A DNA stretch of 6,959 nucleotides, taken from NCBI GenBank assembly GCA_009776715.1, contig WRNF01000071.1, positions 1-6,959 on the forward strand, written 5' to 3'. The position numbers and the translations under genes were made by a program. Numbering within the stretch: the first letter of the stretch is position 1; each line of letters starts with the position of its first letter. This DNA is from Treponema sp. (lineage in GTDB: Bacteria > Spirochaetota > Spirochaetia > Treponematales > Breznakiellaceae). This document shows, one piece after another, positions 1 to 5,362 of the stretch. The notes under the pieces were generated by a model that worked only from the letters and a program-made list of their open reading frames with translations, was not told the DNA's origin and ran no database searches.

Positions 1-97
1 GTTTACCTATTTGAGGCTCTTGCCTCAAATAGGCCGCAAAAACCCTTCAAATCCCCATTTATTTGCTATTTATAATTTACGGAGAGAGAGGGATTTG
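1..97. repeat. Direct repeat, copy 1 (period about 166 bp)
   Basis: This stretch recurs at 167-264 with only one visible difference, an extra T in the second copy near 245. The copy includes a perfect 12-bp hairpin (6-17 paired with 22-33, loop TCTT) and ends with the 17 bases that form the 3' acceptor and T-arm end of the downstream tRNA-Ser(GGA). The window starts inside the unit: bases 1-5 match the right arm of the second hairpin (148-171) that precedes copy 2, so the repeat probably continues to the left of the window. The two copies are read directly; the mechanism of duplication is inferred. Confidence 0.9.
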
Positions 98-140
98 CCC
101 TCCAGGCCTCGACTTCCTGTCTCGGCCTTCCGGGCCGGGG
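80..140 (-). pseudogene. Degenerate tRNA-Ser(GGA) remnant
   Basis: Read on the minus strand, this segment keeps the exact acceptor/T-arm end of the intact tRNA-Ser(GGA) (81-97 equals 248-264). It then has a T-arm loop missing two bases, a much shortened variable region, and the 8-base string CGACTTCC (plus-strand sense, 110-117) that in the intact gene (292-299) carries the anticodon complement. The spacing between the two landmarks is 29 bases here and 44 in the intact gene, consistent with loss of the long variable arm. The stems do not fold into a proper cloverleaf and the 5' acceptor half is missing. I infer a decayed partial copy made by duplication. The 3' part is certain as a repeat; the anticodon-side homology is tentative. 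Confidence 0.45.
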
Positions 141-145
141 TTTTT
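121..145 (+). terminator. Possible plus-strand rho-independent terminator
   Basis: A GC-rich stem (121-127 with 133-139, loop TTCCG, one G·T pair) is followed by GTTTTT. This has the shape of an intrinsic terminator for a plus-strand transcript coming from left of the window. It lies inside the tRNA remnant, so the stem could equally be a relic of tRNA structure. Confidence 0.3.
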
Positions 146-147
146 GC

Positions 148-171
148 TAAACCGTCATCCTTGACGGTTTA
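148..171. repeat. Perfect 10-bp hairpin (B)
   Basis: TAAACCGTCA (148-157) is the exact reverse complement of TGACGGTTTA (162-171), with loop TCCT. It abuts the next hairpin at 172 with no gap. Bases 1-5 of the window match the end of this hairpin, so the same element probably precedes repeat copy 1 as well. Confidence 0.85.
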
Positions 172-264
172 CCTATTTGAGGCTCTTGCCTCAAATAGGC
201 CGCAAAAACCCTTCAAATCCCCATTTATTTGCTATTTATAATTTTACGGAGAGAGAGGGATTTG
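167..264. repeat. Direct repeat, copy 2, with 12-bp hairpin (A)
   Basis: Second copy of the repeat at 1-97. It contains the 12-bp perfect hairpin CCTATTTGAGGC / GCCTCAAATAGG (172-183 with 188-199, loop TCTT), then a shared non-coding stretch, and merges into the 3' end of the intact tRNA-Ser(GGA). For the minus-strand tRNA transcript, the hairpins lie about 50-100 bases downstream of the tRNA. They may help end or process it, but no U-run follows either stem in that direction, so neither is a standard terminator. Confidence 0.88.
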
Positions 265-333
265 AACCCTCGGTACCCTTCCGGGTACATACGACTTCCA
301 ATCGTACACCTTCGGCCGCTCGGTCATCTCTCC
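247..333 (-). tRNA. tRNA-Ser (anticodon GGA)
   Basis: On the minus strand the sequence folds as a class II tRNA. The acceptor stem is GGAGAGA with TCTCTCC plus discriminator G (247). The anticodon arm has loop TTGGAAG between GTACGA and TCGTAC, the long variable arm has a 6-bp stem (GTACCC-GGAA-GGGTAC), and the T arm is GAGGG-TTCAAAT-CCCTC. The GGA anticodon and long variable arm identify serine (reads UCC/UCU). CCA is not encoded. It lies 35 bases downstream of the next tRNA gene and is probably cotranscribed with it. Its 3' end is duplicated at 81-97. Confidence 0.97.
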
Positions 334-368
334 AAAATTGACAAAATTTTCTGGATATTACATTTTTA

Positions 369-453
<85 letters not shown>

Positions 454-498
454 AAATAATTACTTTCGCTCTCTATATAATATCTGCAATCTTATAAG

Positions 499-527
499 AA
501 TATATCGGAAAAAAAATAAAAGGTCAA
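499..527 (-). promoter_or_regulatory. Promoter of the tRNA-Ser pair
   Basis: On the minus strand, TTGACC (522-527) and TATATT (499-504) are separated by exactly 17 bases, close to the sigma70 consensus. The predicted start is near 492, giving a leader of about 40 bases before the mature tRNA-Ser(CGA) at 453. The spacer is T-rich. No other good promoter lies between the two tRNA genes in this direction. Confidence 0.75.
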
Positions 528-561
528 GGGAGCACGTTACATAAAAAATAATCATGAAATC

Positions 562-942
562 TTACATATCAAAATACATTAATTCCTTTGGGATTATTCT
601 TAGAAATTTTTTATCCAAAGTCCATATTTTAGCATTGCTTTTTATCCCATGCATAAGAATTATTACATCAATTAAACCAACACCATAATCCAATAATTTG
701 TGTTGAGAAGAATAAGCTCCGGCAAGTATTATTATTTCCTTATAATTTTCTTTTGGTAAATGTTTCCAAAAATTAATAATTATCTCTTTTTCAAATTTAC
801 TTTTTACTCCCTGCAACAATTCTCCAAAAATACATTCTACAGCCAGAATCTCCCTATTCTCCAATAGTTTACTGATTCTGGGGAAATAAAGTTGGTTATT
901 TTTAAGATGTTCGATCCAGATAGAAGTATCAAGAATTATCAT
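562..942 (-). CDS. vapC: VapC-family toxin, PIN-domain ribonuclease
   Basis: A 126-residue PIN-domain protein, the toxin half of a type II toxin-antitoxin pair. Known VapC proteins are Mg2+-dependent RNases that cut tRNA or rRNA and stop growth when the antitoxin is lost. The PIN acidic residues are visible: D5 in the opening MIILDTSIWIEHL motif, E41 (FGELLQG), D92 (GLIDVIIL) and D110 (WTLDKKF), so it should be catalytically intact. The length is normal for VapC. The start overlaps the end of vapB by 14 bases, typical of translational coupling; CCGGAAAA just upstream gives a modest ribosome site. The gene is markedly AT-rich compared with the core genes to the right. The cleavage target cannot be told from the sequence. 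Confidence 0.93.
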   Translation of the reverse strand: MIILDTSIWIEHLKNNQLYFPRISKLLENREILAVECIFGELLQGVKSKFEKEIIINFWKHLPKENYKEIIILAGAYSSQHKLLDYGVGLIDVIILMHGIKSNAKIWTLDKKFLRIIPKELMYFDM

Positions 943-1144
943 TTTTCCGGTTTATTTCCCTAATTTTTTTTCCATTATTTATATATATTGGTTTTCTTTG
1001 GATTTTTTTATTCAGCTCTTTAATATTGTATGTATCTACCCAATCCTTTAAAGCAATAGTTATTGCTTCAGTGATAGTGGAACTTCTGGTATAAGCTTTT
1101 ACATTTTTTACCAAATCATCATCAATTAGTGCAGTTACTTTCAT
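929..1144 (-). CDS. vapB: VapB-family antitoxin (ribbon-helix-helix)
   Basis: A 71-residue antitoxin partner of the overlapping VapC. Residues 1-40 fit the VapB-type ribbon-helix-helix fold: a beta strand with alternating residues (MKVTALIDDDLVKNV) followed by two helices (STITEAITIALKDWVDTY). The basic tail (IQRKPIYINNGKKIREINRK) would wrap the toxin. I chose the ATG at 1144, not the upstream ATG at 1207, because the extra 21 codons run through the promoter and operator and read as low-complexity sequence. No Shine-Dalgarno is present; the -10 box ends only 7 bases before the ATG, so the mRNA is likely leaderless. The dimer probably binds the palindrome at 1154-1174 and represses the operon. 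Confidence 0.88.
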   Translation of the reverse strand: MKVTALIDDDLVKNVKAYTRSSTITEAITIALKDWVDTYNIKELNKKIQRKPIYINNGKKIREINRKNDNS

Positions 1145-1151
1145 ACGATAA

Positions 1152-1180
1152 ATAATACGATATATTATCGTATTTGTCAA
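1152..1180 (-). promoter_or_regulatory. vapBC promoter, leaderless
   Basis: TTGACA (1175-1180, minus strand) and TATTAT (1152-1157) are separated by 17 bases, a near-consensus sigma70 promoter. Transcription should start around 1144-1146, at or within a base or two of the vapB ATG. Confidence 0.75.
1154..1174. promoter_or_regulatory. Probable VapBC operator palindrome
   Basis: AATACGATA and TATCGTATT are perfect 9-bp inverted arms around a 3-base centre. They fill the spacer and overlap the -10 box, so bound repressor would block RNA polymerase. The half-site ATCGTAT (minus-strand sense) appears again directly at the vapB start codon (1143-1149), giving a third potential contact. Autorepression through such palindromes is established for VapBC; its use here is inferred. 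Confidence 0.7.
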
Positions 1181-1200
1181 GTATATTTGAGTAACGTGTG

Positions 1201-1470
1201 TCAGCATTCAGTTATTAAAAACATTGCCTCGATTAAAGTATTATTGATTATTATGGCCTCTAATAGAAACTGGCACAAATATTCACCAGCATAAGCGATG
1301 CCTTCATCATAGGCTTTTCTATATTGTTCGGTTATTTCTTTCTGTTTCTCTTTGTCATTCTTTAGAGAATCAAAGTTTTCAAAAATAATTGCTCTTGACT
1401 TTAGCCACGGTTCGAAAAATATTTTTGAGTGCGAACATTTATTTTTAATGGCTTCTAAAATTGACATCAT
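1201..1470 (-). CDS. Hypothetical protein, 89 aa, between two toxin-antitoxin modules
   Basis: I do not recognise this protein. It is predicted to be mostly helical, with a charged middle (SLKNDKEKQKEITEQYRKAYDEG, residues about 35-57) and a hydrophobic C-terminal helix (YLCQFLLEAIIINNTLIEAMFLI). It has three cysteines, the last as the final residue. It could be a small bundle protein or the remains of a longer gene. There are two adjacent ATG codons at 1470 and 1467 and no Shine-Dalgarno. The upstream frame reaches a stop with no other ATG, GTG or TTG start. It is on the same strand as mazEF (stop at 1557) and vapBC (own promoter from 1180), so it could be the third gene of the mazEF transcript. 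Composition matches the AT-rich island. Coding status is likely but not certain. Confidence 0.55.
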   Translation of the reverse strand: MMSILEAIKNKCSHSKIFFEPWLKSRAIIFENFDSLKNDKEKQKEITEQYRKAYDEGIAYAGEYLCQFLLEAIIINNTLIEAMFLITEC

Positions 1471-1496
1471 TAAGATGGTTGAGTCAGATTGACGGC

Positions 1497-1539
1497 GAGA
1501 ACACGAGAGGGCATTGATTTAACAAATTTTCGTGTTCTC
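1497..1539. repeat. 10-bp inverted repeat between mazF and the 89-aa ORF
   Basis: GAGAACACGA (1497-1506) pairs perfectly with TCGTGTTCTC (1530-1539) around a 23-base loop. In the minus-strand transcript it forms a hairpin just after the mazF stop. There is no U-run after it, so it is not a standard terminator. It could stabilise the mazF mRNA end or attenuate reading into the next ORF. Confidence 0.6.
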
Positions 1540-1556
1540 TGTTTTTCCAAAAAAGC

Positions 1557-1889
1557 CTACTCAATAATAGCGCAGATAATGTCAATCGCATTATCCAAAA
1601 TATCTTCTGGTACAGGTTCGCTGAATGAAGCGTTTCTTGCTTTAATATCCAGGCACTTAGCCTGCTCACACATTATTTCGCCTGTAATGGCAGTTCTATT
1701 GTCAAGTTTGATATGCATTGGAAAACCGCTTATTGAATTTGTAATGGGGCATACAAGAGCCAAATTGGTTCGTGCATGGAAATGTTCATTGCTTACCACT
1801 AATGCTGGCCGTCTCCCTTTTTGCTCATGACCAGTTTGCGGATCAAAATCAAGAAAAATAATGTCTCCCTGTTTTGGATTATATGGCAT
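1557..1889 (-). CDS. mazF: MazF-family toxin, endoribonuclease
   Basis: A 110-residue MazF/PemK-like toxin, a metal-independent sequence-specific mRNA interferase in characterised members. The family signature is complete: GDIIFLDFDPQTGHEQKGRRPALVVSN at residues 8-34, with the catalytic-type arginine (R27 or its neighbour R26), then LALVCPITN (43-51) with the catalytic-type threonine T50. The C-terminal half carries the usual GEIMCEQAKCLD strand (70-81) and a final helix. Length is typical. The ATG shares a base with the mazE stop (TAATG), so translation is coupled, and AAGGAAG 7 bases upstream is a strong ribosome site inside mazE. The recognised RNA motif cannot be predicted. The toxin looks intact. 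Confidence 0.95.
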   Translation of the reverse strand: MPYNPKQGDIIFLDFDPQTGHEQKGRRPALVVSNEHFHARTNLALVCPITNSISGFPMHIKLDNRTAITGEIMCEQAKCLDIKARNASFSEPVPEDILDNAIDIICAIIE

Positions 1890-2140
1890 TACCAGACTTC
1901 CTTACCTACAGGTTTTCCGGTGTTCCACTCTTCGCATTTATAATCGCCTGTGTAGTCTGCAAATAGTTTCTCAAGGCTATTTTTTGCACGACGTTTACGG
2001 GAAACTTTCTTGATAATAATTGAATCGTTTTCCCCCAGTATTTCAACCTGATCGTTTTCTTGAAGAAACAATGCATCTAAAATAGTCTTTGGTAACCGAA
2101 CCCCTTGGCTGTTTCCCCATTTTTGAATGGTTGTAAGCAT
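1889..2140 (-). CDS. mazE: MazE-family antitoxin (AbrB fold)
   Basis: An 83-residue antitoxin that binds DNA with its N-terminal half and neutralises MazF with its C-terminal tail. Residues 1-46 match the AbrB/SpoVT swapped-hairpin domain, with the characteristic KWGNSQGVRLPK (7-18). The tail from about residue 55 (SLEKLFADYTGDY followed by EEWNTGKPVGKEVW) is the classic MazF-binding segment with its conserved EW-TG-PVG-E-W pattern. GAGGAG (2148-2153) sits 7 bases before the ATG, a strong ribosome site, and stronger than that of the toxin gene, as expected for antitoxin excess. It is the first gene of the module, with its own promoter at 2159-2188. Confidence 0.95.
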   Translation of the reverse strand: MLTTIQKWGNSQGVRLPKTILDALFLQENDQVEILGENDSIIIKKVSRKRRAKNSLEKLFADYTGDYKCEEWNTGKPVGKEVW

Positions 2141-2157
2141 TTCATATCTCCTCTTTT

Positions 2158-2169
2158 AAGTATATACTT
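2158..2169. promoter_or_regulatory. Probable MazEF operator palindrome
   Basis: AAGTATATACTT is a perfect 12-bp palindrome lying over the mazE -10 region. The neighbouring TTGG-N5-CCAA (2168-2180) is a second short dyad in the spacer. AbrB-type MazE dimers bind such dyads and repress their own operon; use of this site is inferred. Confidence 0.6.
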
Positions 2170-2188
2170 GGTATAGCCAATTTGTCAA
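2159..2188 (-). promoter_or_regulatory. mazEF promoter
   Basis: TTGACA (2183-2188, minus strand) is a perfect -35 box. The -10 is TATACT (2159-2164, spacer 18) or TATATA (2161-2166, spacer 16). The transcript would start near 2152-2155, close to the ribosome site at 2148-2153, so the leader is short. Confidence 0.72.
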
Positions 2189-2222
2189 GTCATGTTCTGC
2201 CATTCAGGTGTGTTAGTGCTGA

Positions 2223-2247
2223 TTTGCGGTTAAATTAATGCCGCAAA
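2223..2247. repeat. Short hairpin spanning the hflX stop codon
   Basis: TTTGCGG (2223-2229) pairs with CCGCAAA (2241-2247) around an 11-base loop that contains the hflX stop codon. No U-run follows in the minus direction. It may weakly end or protect the operon transcript, but it is not a convincing intrinsic terminator. Confidence 0.35.
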
Positions 2248-3347
2248 AAAGACGTGTTTTTTTTTGCAATTCGAATTTTTAGCTTTTCCAGGCCAAAACC
2301 GGTTTTTGCAGACACAACAATGCTTTGCGGAAAGCGGTATCGCAAGGCATTGGCTTGTTCAGGATCAGGCAGGCAGTCTGCTTTATTCAAAACAGTGATA
2401 ACCGGAATTTCACCCGCTCCCAGTTCCTGCAGCACCGAATTAGTTGTTTGAAAACAATTATCAATATCATCATCTGAAGCGTCAAGGATATGAAGCAATA
2501 GGTTTGCATGGGCTGCTTCTTCCAGGGTTGATTTAAAAGCTTTGATGAGGGAATGAGGCAAACGGCGGATAAAGCCGACTGTATCGGTAAGCAGCGCTGT
2601 TATGCCCGGGGCCGGATTGAAACGGCGGGTGGTGGTGTTCAGAGTGGCAAAGAGTTTGTCCTCAACCAAAACTTCAGAGCCGGTCAATGCGTTAAGAAGG
2701 CTGGACTTTCCAGCATTGGTATAACCGACAATTGCGCAAACCGGCAAATTTTGGCGTTCCCTCTGCTGCCTAAGCACCTTTCGCTGTTTCGCCACTTCTT
2801 CAATGTCCTTTTCCAGCTTGTGAATGCGTTTTTCTATTTCCCGTCGGTCTGTTTCCAGGCGTGTTTCCCCGGAACCTTTTGAGCCGTAACGCCCGCCCCG
2901 CTGCTGCGAAAGGTCAATGTATTTATGCGTTAATCTTGGCAGCCGGTAATGCAGCTCTGCAAGCTGTACCTGTAAATGAGCTTCTCTGGTTAATGCTCTT
3001 TTTGCAAAAATTTGTATTATCAATTCCTGCCGGTCCAATACTGGAATTTTTGCAAGATCCTCCCAATTGCGCTGCTGCGACGGGCTGGAATTCCAGTCAA
3101 GGATGAGGCAGTCTGCTTCCAACTGTTTGGCTTTGCCTGCAATTTCTTCTGCCTTGCCGCTCCCAATGCCAAATTTTGACAGTTTCTCTCTAACGGTAAC
3201 AATTTCATGCCCGGCAATGTCCAGCTCCAATGTTTCGGCAAGCCTAATCAATTCCTGGGCGCCTGCCTCGGCATTTTTTTCGGATTTAATACTGACTAAC
3301 AGAACTCTTTTTTTCTTTTCTTTTGTTTCGTATATTTTTGCTTTCAT
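2235..3347 (-). CDS. hflX: GTPase HflX, ribosome-splitting/rescue factor
   Basis: A 370-residue cytosolic GTPase of the HflX branch of the Obg-HflX superfamily. HflX binds the 50S subunit and splits stalled or heat-damaged ribosomes in characterised bacteria. The N-terminal HflX domain (about 10-200) holds the glycine-rich KFGIGSGKAEEI (58-69), the family-typical GSGETRLETDRR (158-169) and a long coiled coil (about 165-200). The G domain follows: GYTNAGKSS (208-216, G1), the G2 threonines around 238-240, DTVGF (255-259, G3), NKAD (321-324, G4) and SAK (346-348, G5). All nucleotide-binding motifs are intact. It is shorter than E. coli HflX (426 aa) at the C terminus, a common variant. The ATG at 3347 has only a distant AGGA (3361-3364), so translation may be weak or depend on read-through from the PASTA gene 52 bases upstream. 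Confidence 0.97.
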   Translation of the reverse strand: MKAKIYETKEKKKRVLLVSIKSEKNAEAGAQELIRLAETLELDIAGHEIVTVREKLSKFGIGSGKAEEIAGKAKQLEADCLILDWNSSPSQQRNWEDLAKIPVLDRQELIIQIFAKRALTREAHLQVQLAELHYRLPRLTHKYIDLSQQRGGRYGSKGSGETRLETDRREIEKRIHKLEKDIEEVAKQRKVLRQQRERQNLPVCAIVGYTNAGKSSLLNALTGSEVLVEDKLFATLNTTTRRFNPAPGITALLTDTVGFIRRLPHSLIKAFKSTLEEAAHANLLLHILDASDDDIDNCFQTTNSVLQELGAGEIPVITVLNKADCLPDPEQANALRYRFPQSIVVSAKTGFGLEKLKIRIAKKNTSFLRH

Positions 3348-3399
3348 TATGGGTTAAATATCCTAATTATTCAGTTGTGGTTAGCGGTATACACCTAAA

Positions 3400-4407
3400 T
3401 CACTGAACAGTTTCCCTGTATATTTCCCTATTCATCATGGTAAGGATTATAGTGCTTCCAACTGGCAGGCGGTAAGGCACGCGCAGCCTTCCTCCGGGAA
3501 AGTCCATTACAAGGAGCTGCCTTTGTTCACCGGAAGGAAGCTCGGCTTCCAGTTTGAGCGGCAGAGGATAGGGATTTTTTGGCATTGTATGCGAAAATAT
3601 ATTAAAAACTTCATTTTCACCAAGGTTTGCGGGAATGGTTAAAGCAAGGCTCACTGCCATATCAACCGAAATATTTGTTTCGGCAGTAGGATTCTGGGCA
3701 ACTATTGTTTCTTCCTTCTCACCCTCATTTGCTTCCTGTAGAATAAAATCAAACAATATGCCCGATTTTTCAATGGCTTTCAATGCGGCAGACAACGAAA
3801 GCCCGGTAAATTGCGGTACTGCAACCATGGCGTTTTCCTGGCCCCGGCTTACCACAAATTCCAGGTTTGTACGTCCGAATATTTCCGTTTCGGCTTCCGG
3901 TTTTTGCCTAATGATTACCCCTGCAGCCAACGAAGAAAAATCATACAATATAGGTTCTTTTATTGCGAAGAGAGGAAAGTCTGATGCAGCGGCAAGGGTT
4001 TGCAGTTCCACCTGCACATCATCTATTTTTCTGCCGATATAATTTTCTATGCGGTTAAGAACAACCCCCTGGCTTACCACCAGCCTAATCCTGCGCCCTG
4101 CTTTTACAATAGTCCCTGCTTTTGGTTCCTGTTCCAGAATTAAACCTTTATCCCGTGTCGATTGCGAATAACGCATTTGAATGCGGGGGTATAATTCTTT
4201 TTCCTGCAACTCAAGCAAAGCTTCGGTCAGCTCAAATCCCTGCACATCGGGGACCATGACTTGTTCGCTGCTCCTCACTATGATCATAAAGAGGGCGACA
4301 GCAATAATGGCTATAAAAAACAATAAACCCGCTGCCTTTATATAAAAATTTCTTAACCCTGTAGATGCATTTTTCTTATACTCAGAATTAGATTTATTTA
4401 ACCGCAT
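3400..4407 (-). CDS. Membrane-anchored PASTA-domain protein
   Basis: A 335-residue protein with a short basic cytoplasmic N terminus (1-24), one transmembrane helix (about 25-44, GLLFFIAIIAVALFMIIV) and an extracytoplasmic part with three PASTA-like repeats: about 50-114 (VMVPDVQGFELTEALLEL … AGRRIRLVVSQG), 116-188 (weaker, ending FGRTNLEFVVSRG) and 196-258 (VAVPQFTGLSLSAALKAI … ISVDMAVSLAL). A C-terminal region (260-335) is unassigned. PASTA domains in known proteins bind peptidoglycan or beta-lactams, usually in Ser/Thr kinases (PknB/PrkC) or penicillin-binding proteins. Here there is no kinase or transpeptidase domain, so the role is probably a wall-binding sensor or scaffold. The start lies one base after the fmt stop, indicating coupled translation; GAAAGG in the end of fmt can serve as ribosome site. 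Confidence 0.88.
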   Translation of the reverse strand: MRLNKSNSEYKKNASTGLRNFYIKAAGLLFFIAIIAVALFMIIVRSSEQVMVPDVQGFELTEALLELQEKELYPRIQMRYSQSTRDKGLILEQEPKAGTIVKAGRRIRLVVSQGVVLNRIENYIGRKIDDVQVELQTLAAASDFPLFAIKEPILYDFSSLAAGVIIRQKPEAETEIFGRTNLEFVVSRGQENAMVAVPQFTGLSLSAALKAIEKSGILFDFILQEANEGEKEETIVAQNPTAETNISVDMAVSLALTIPANLGENEVFNIFSHTMPKNPYPLPLKLEAELPSGEQRQLLVMDFPGGRLRVPYRLPVGSTIILTMMNREIYRETVQ

Positions 4408-4408
4408 A

Positions 4409-5362
4409 TTACCCTAACCTTTCACTCATTAATTTTTGATTCCCATTCAAAAAATCTTTCCAGTGCAATGCTTTTTTTGTGCTGTACTGAAGTTCCGTCA
4501 CTGCCAATATTCCATTCCCTGTTTGAATCATTATACCTTCTTTTTCATTTTTACCCAAGACCTGGCCGGGCGGCATCGCTTTCCCGAAATTTTCCTGCGC
4601 TTTTGCTTTCAATATGAACAACTGTAACCCGCCATGAAAAGTCCAGGACAGCGGCCAGGGATTAAAAGCCCGAATCCTGGCGTCAATTTCATACGCGCTC
4701 TGGTTCCAGTCGATAAGACCGTCTTCTTTTGAAAGAAGCGGACAATATGTTGCAATGCTGTGATCTTGTGCATACGAAAGTATGTTTCCCGCGAGGATGC
4801 CCTTGAGCGTTGAAGAAAGCAATGCAACCGCTTTTGCCGCCATTGTTTCGCTTAAACTTGCGGTTGTTTCCAGCCCATCCAAAGGAACTTTTTCCTGCGC
4901 CAAAATATTCCCGCAGTCCAATTTTTCCGCAAGCTGCTGAATGGAAATGCCCGTCTGGGTATCCCTGTTCAGAATAGCCGCAGGAATAGGAGTTGCCCCC
5001 CGGTATTTGGGAAGCAGGCTGGGGTGTATATTTATTCCGCCGAGCGGAAACAAGGCAAGAAATTTTGGCCCGAACAATTTGCCGTAAGCAAAAGATACCA
5101 GCAAATCCGGTTTTATGGCAGCGATTTGTTCACGGGCAACTGAATCAAGCTTTTCCGGTTTGAATACAGGGATTGCAGGGCTGAATTTTTCTGTTACTGC
5201 GGCGCATTCTGTAGGCGCTGGTTTGCCGCTGCGGCTTTTGGGGCTGTCGGGGTTTGTAAGCAGGCCGGCAAGCGTAAAGCCATCACCATAATTGCTTTGC
5301 TTTGCCAAAAACTCCAGAGCCGGAACTGCGATTAAAGGGCTGCCCGCATAGAGTACCTTCAT
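4409..5362 (-). CDS. fmt: Methionyl-tRNA formyltransferase
   Basis: Fmt transfers a formyl group from 10-formyl-tetrahydrofolate to the amino group of initiator Met-tRNA. The 317 residues match the family length (about 315). The N-terminal Rossmann-like domain starts MKVLYAGSP. The catalytic signature GGINIHPSLLPKYRGATPI includes N111 and H113, with D149 in EKLDCGNIL, so the N-H-D active site is complete. The C-terminal OB-type tRNA-binding domain (about 205-317) carries LIDWNQSAYEIDARIRAFNPWP. I chose ATG 5362, not the upstream in-frame ATG at 5473, because the longer form runs backwards through the def 3' end and lacks family similarity. The start follows the def stop by 10 bases and lies in a 14/15-bp tandem repeat; no clear Shine-Dalgarno is seen, so coupling to def is likely. 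Confidence 0.97.
   Translation of the reverse strand: MKVLYAGSPLIAVPALEFLAKQSNYGDGFTLAGLLTNPDSPKSRSGKPAPTECAAVTEKFSPAIPVFKPEKLDSVAREQIAAIKPDLLVSFAYGKLFGPKFLALFPLGGINIHPSLLPKYRGATPIPAAILNRDTQTGISIQQLAEKLDCGNILAQEKVPLDGLETTASLSETMAAKAVALLSSTLKGILAGNILSYAQDHSIATYCPLLSKEDGLIDWNQSAYEIDARIRAFNPWPLSWTFHGGLQLFILKAKAQENFGKAMPPGQVLGKNEKEGIMIQTGNGILAVTELQYSTKKALHWKDFLNGNQKLMSERLG

Noticed and set aside
11..241. Plus-strand open frame across the repeats
   Set aside because: It is made of the two repeat copies and the tRNA remnant, with no ribosome site and no protein-like composition.
1..264. CRISPR-like array from the repeated hairpins
   Set aside because: There are only two visible copies, the units are about 97 bp, and no regular short spacers or cas genes are present.
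339..368. TTGACA on the plus strand between the two tRNA genes, a possible antisense promoter
   Set aside because: No -10 box is found at 16-18 bases downstream; the nearest TATTAC is only 12 bases away.
1145..1207. A 21-codon N-terminal extension of VapB
   Set aside because: It covers the promoter and operator and has no resemblance to the antitoxin fold; ATG 1144 gives the standard beginning MKVTALIDDD.
1484..1669. Minus-strand frame overlapping the end of mazF
   Set aside because: It is an out-of-frame reading of mazF with no start signals.
2553..2882. Plus-strand open frame opposite hflX
   Set aside because: It is antisense to the conserved G domain and coiled coil of HflX; a shadow frame.
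3635..4042. Plus-strand open frame of 135 codons opposite the PASTA gene
   Set aside because: It is antisense to a well-supported gene with recognisable domains, and lacks family similarity and a ribosome site.
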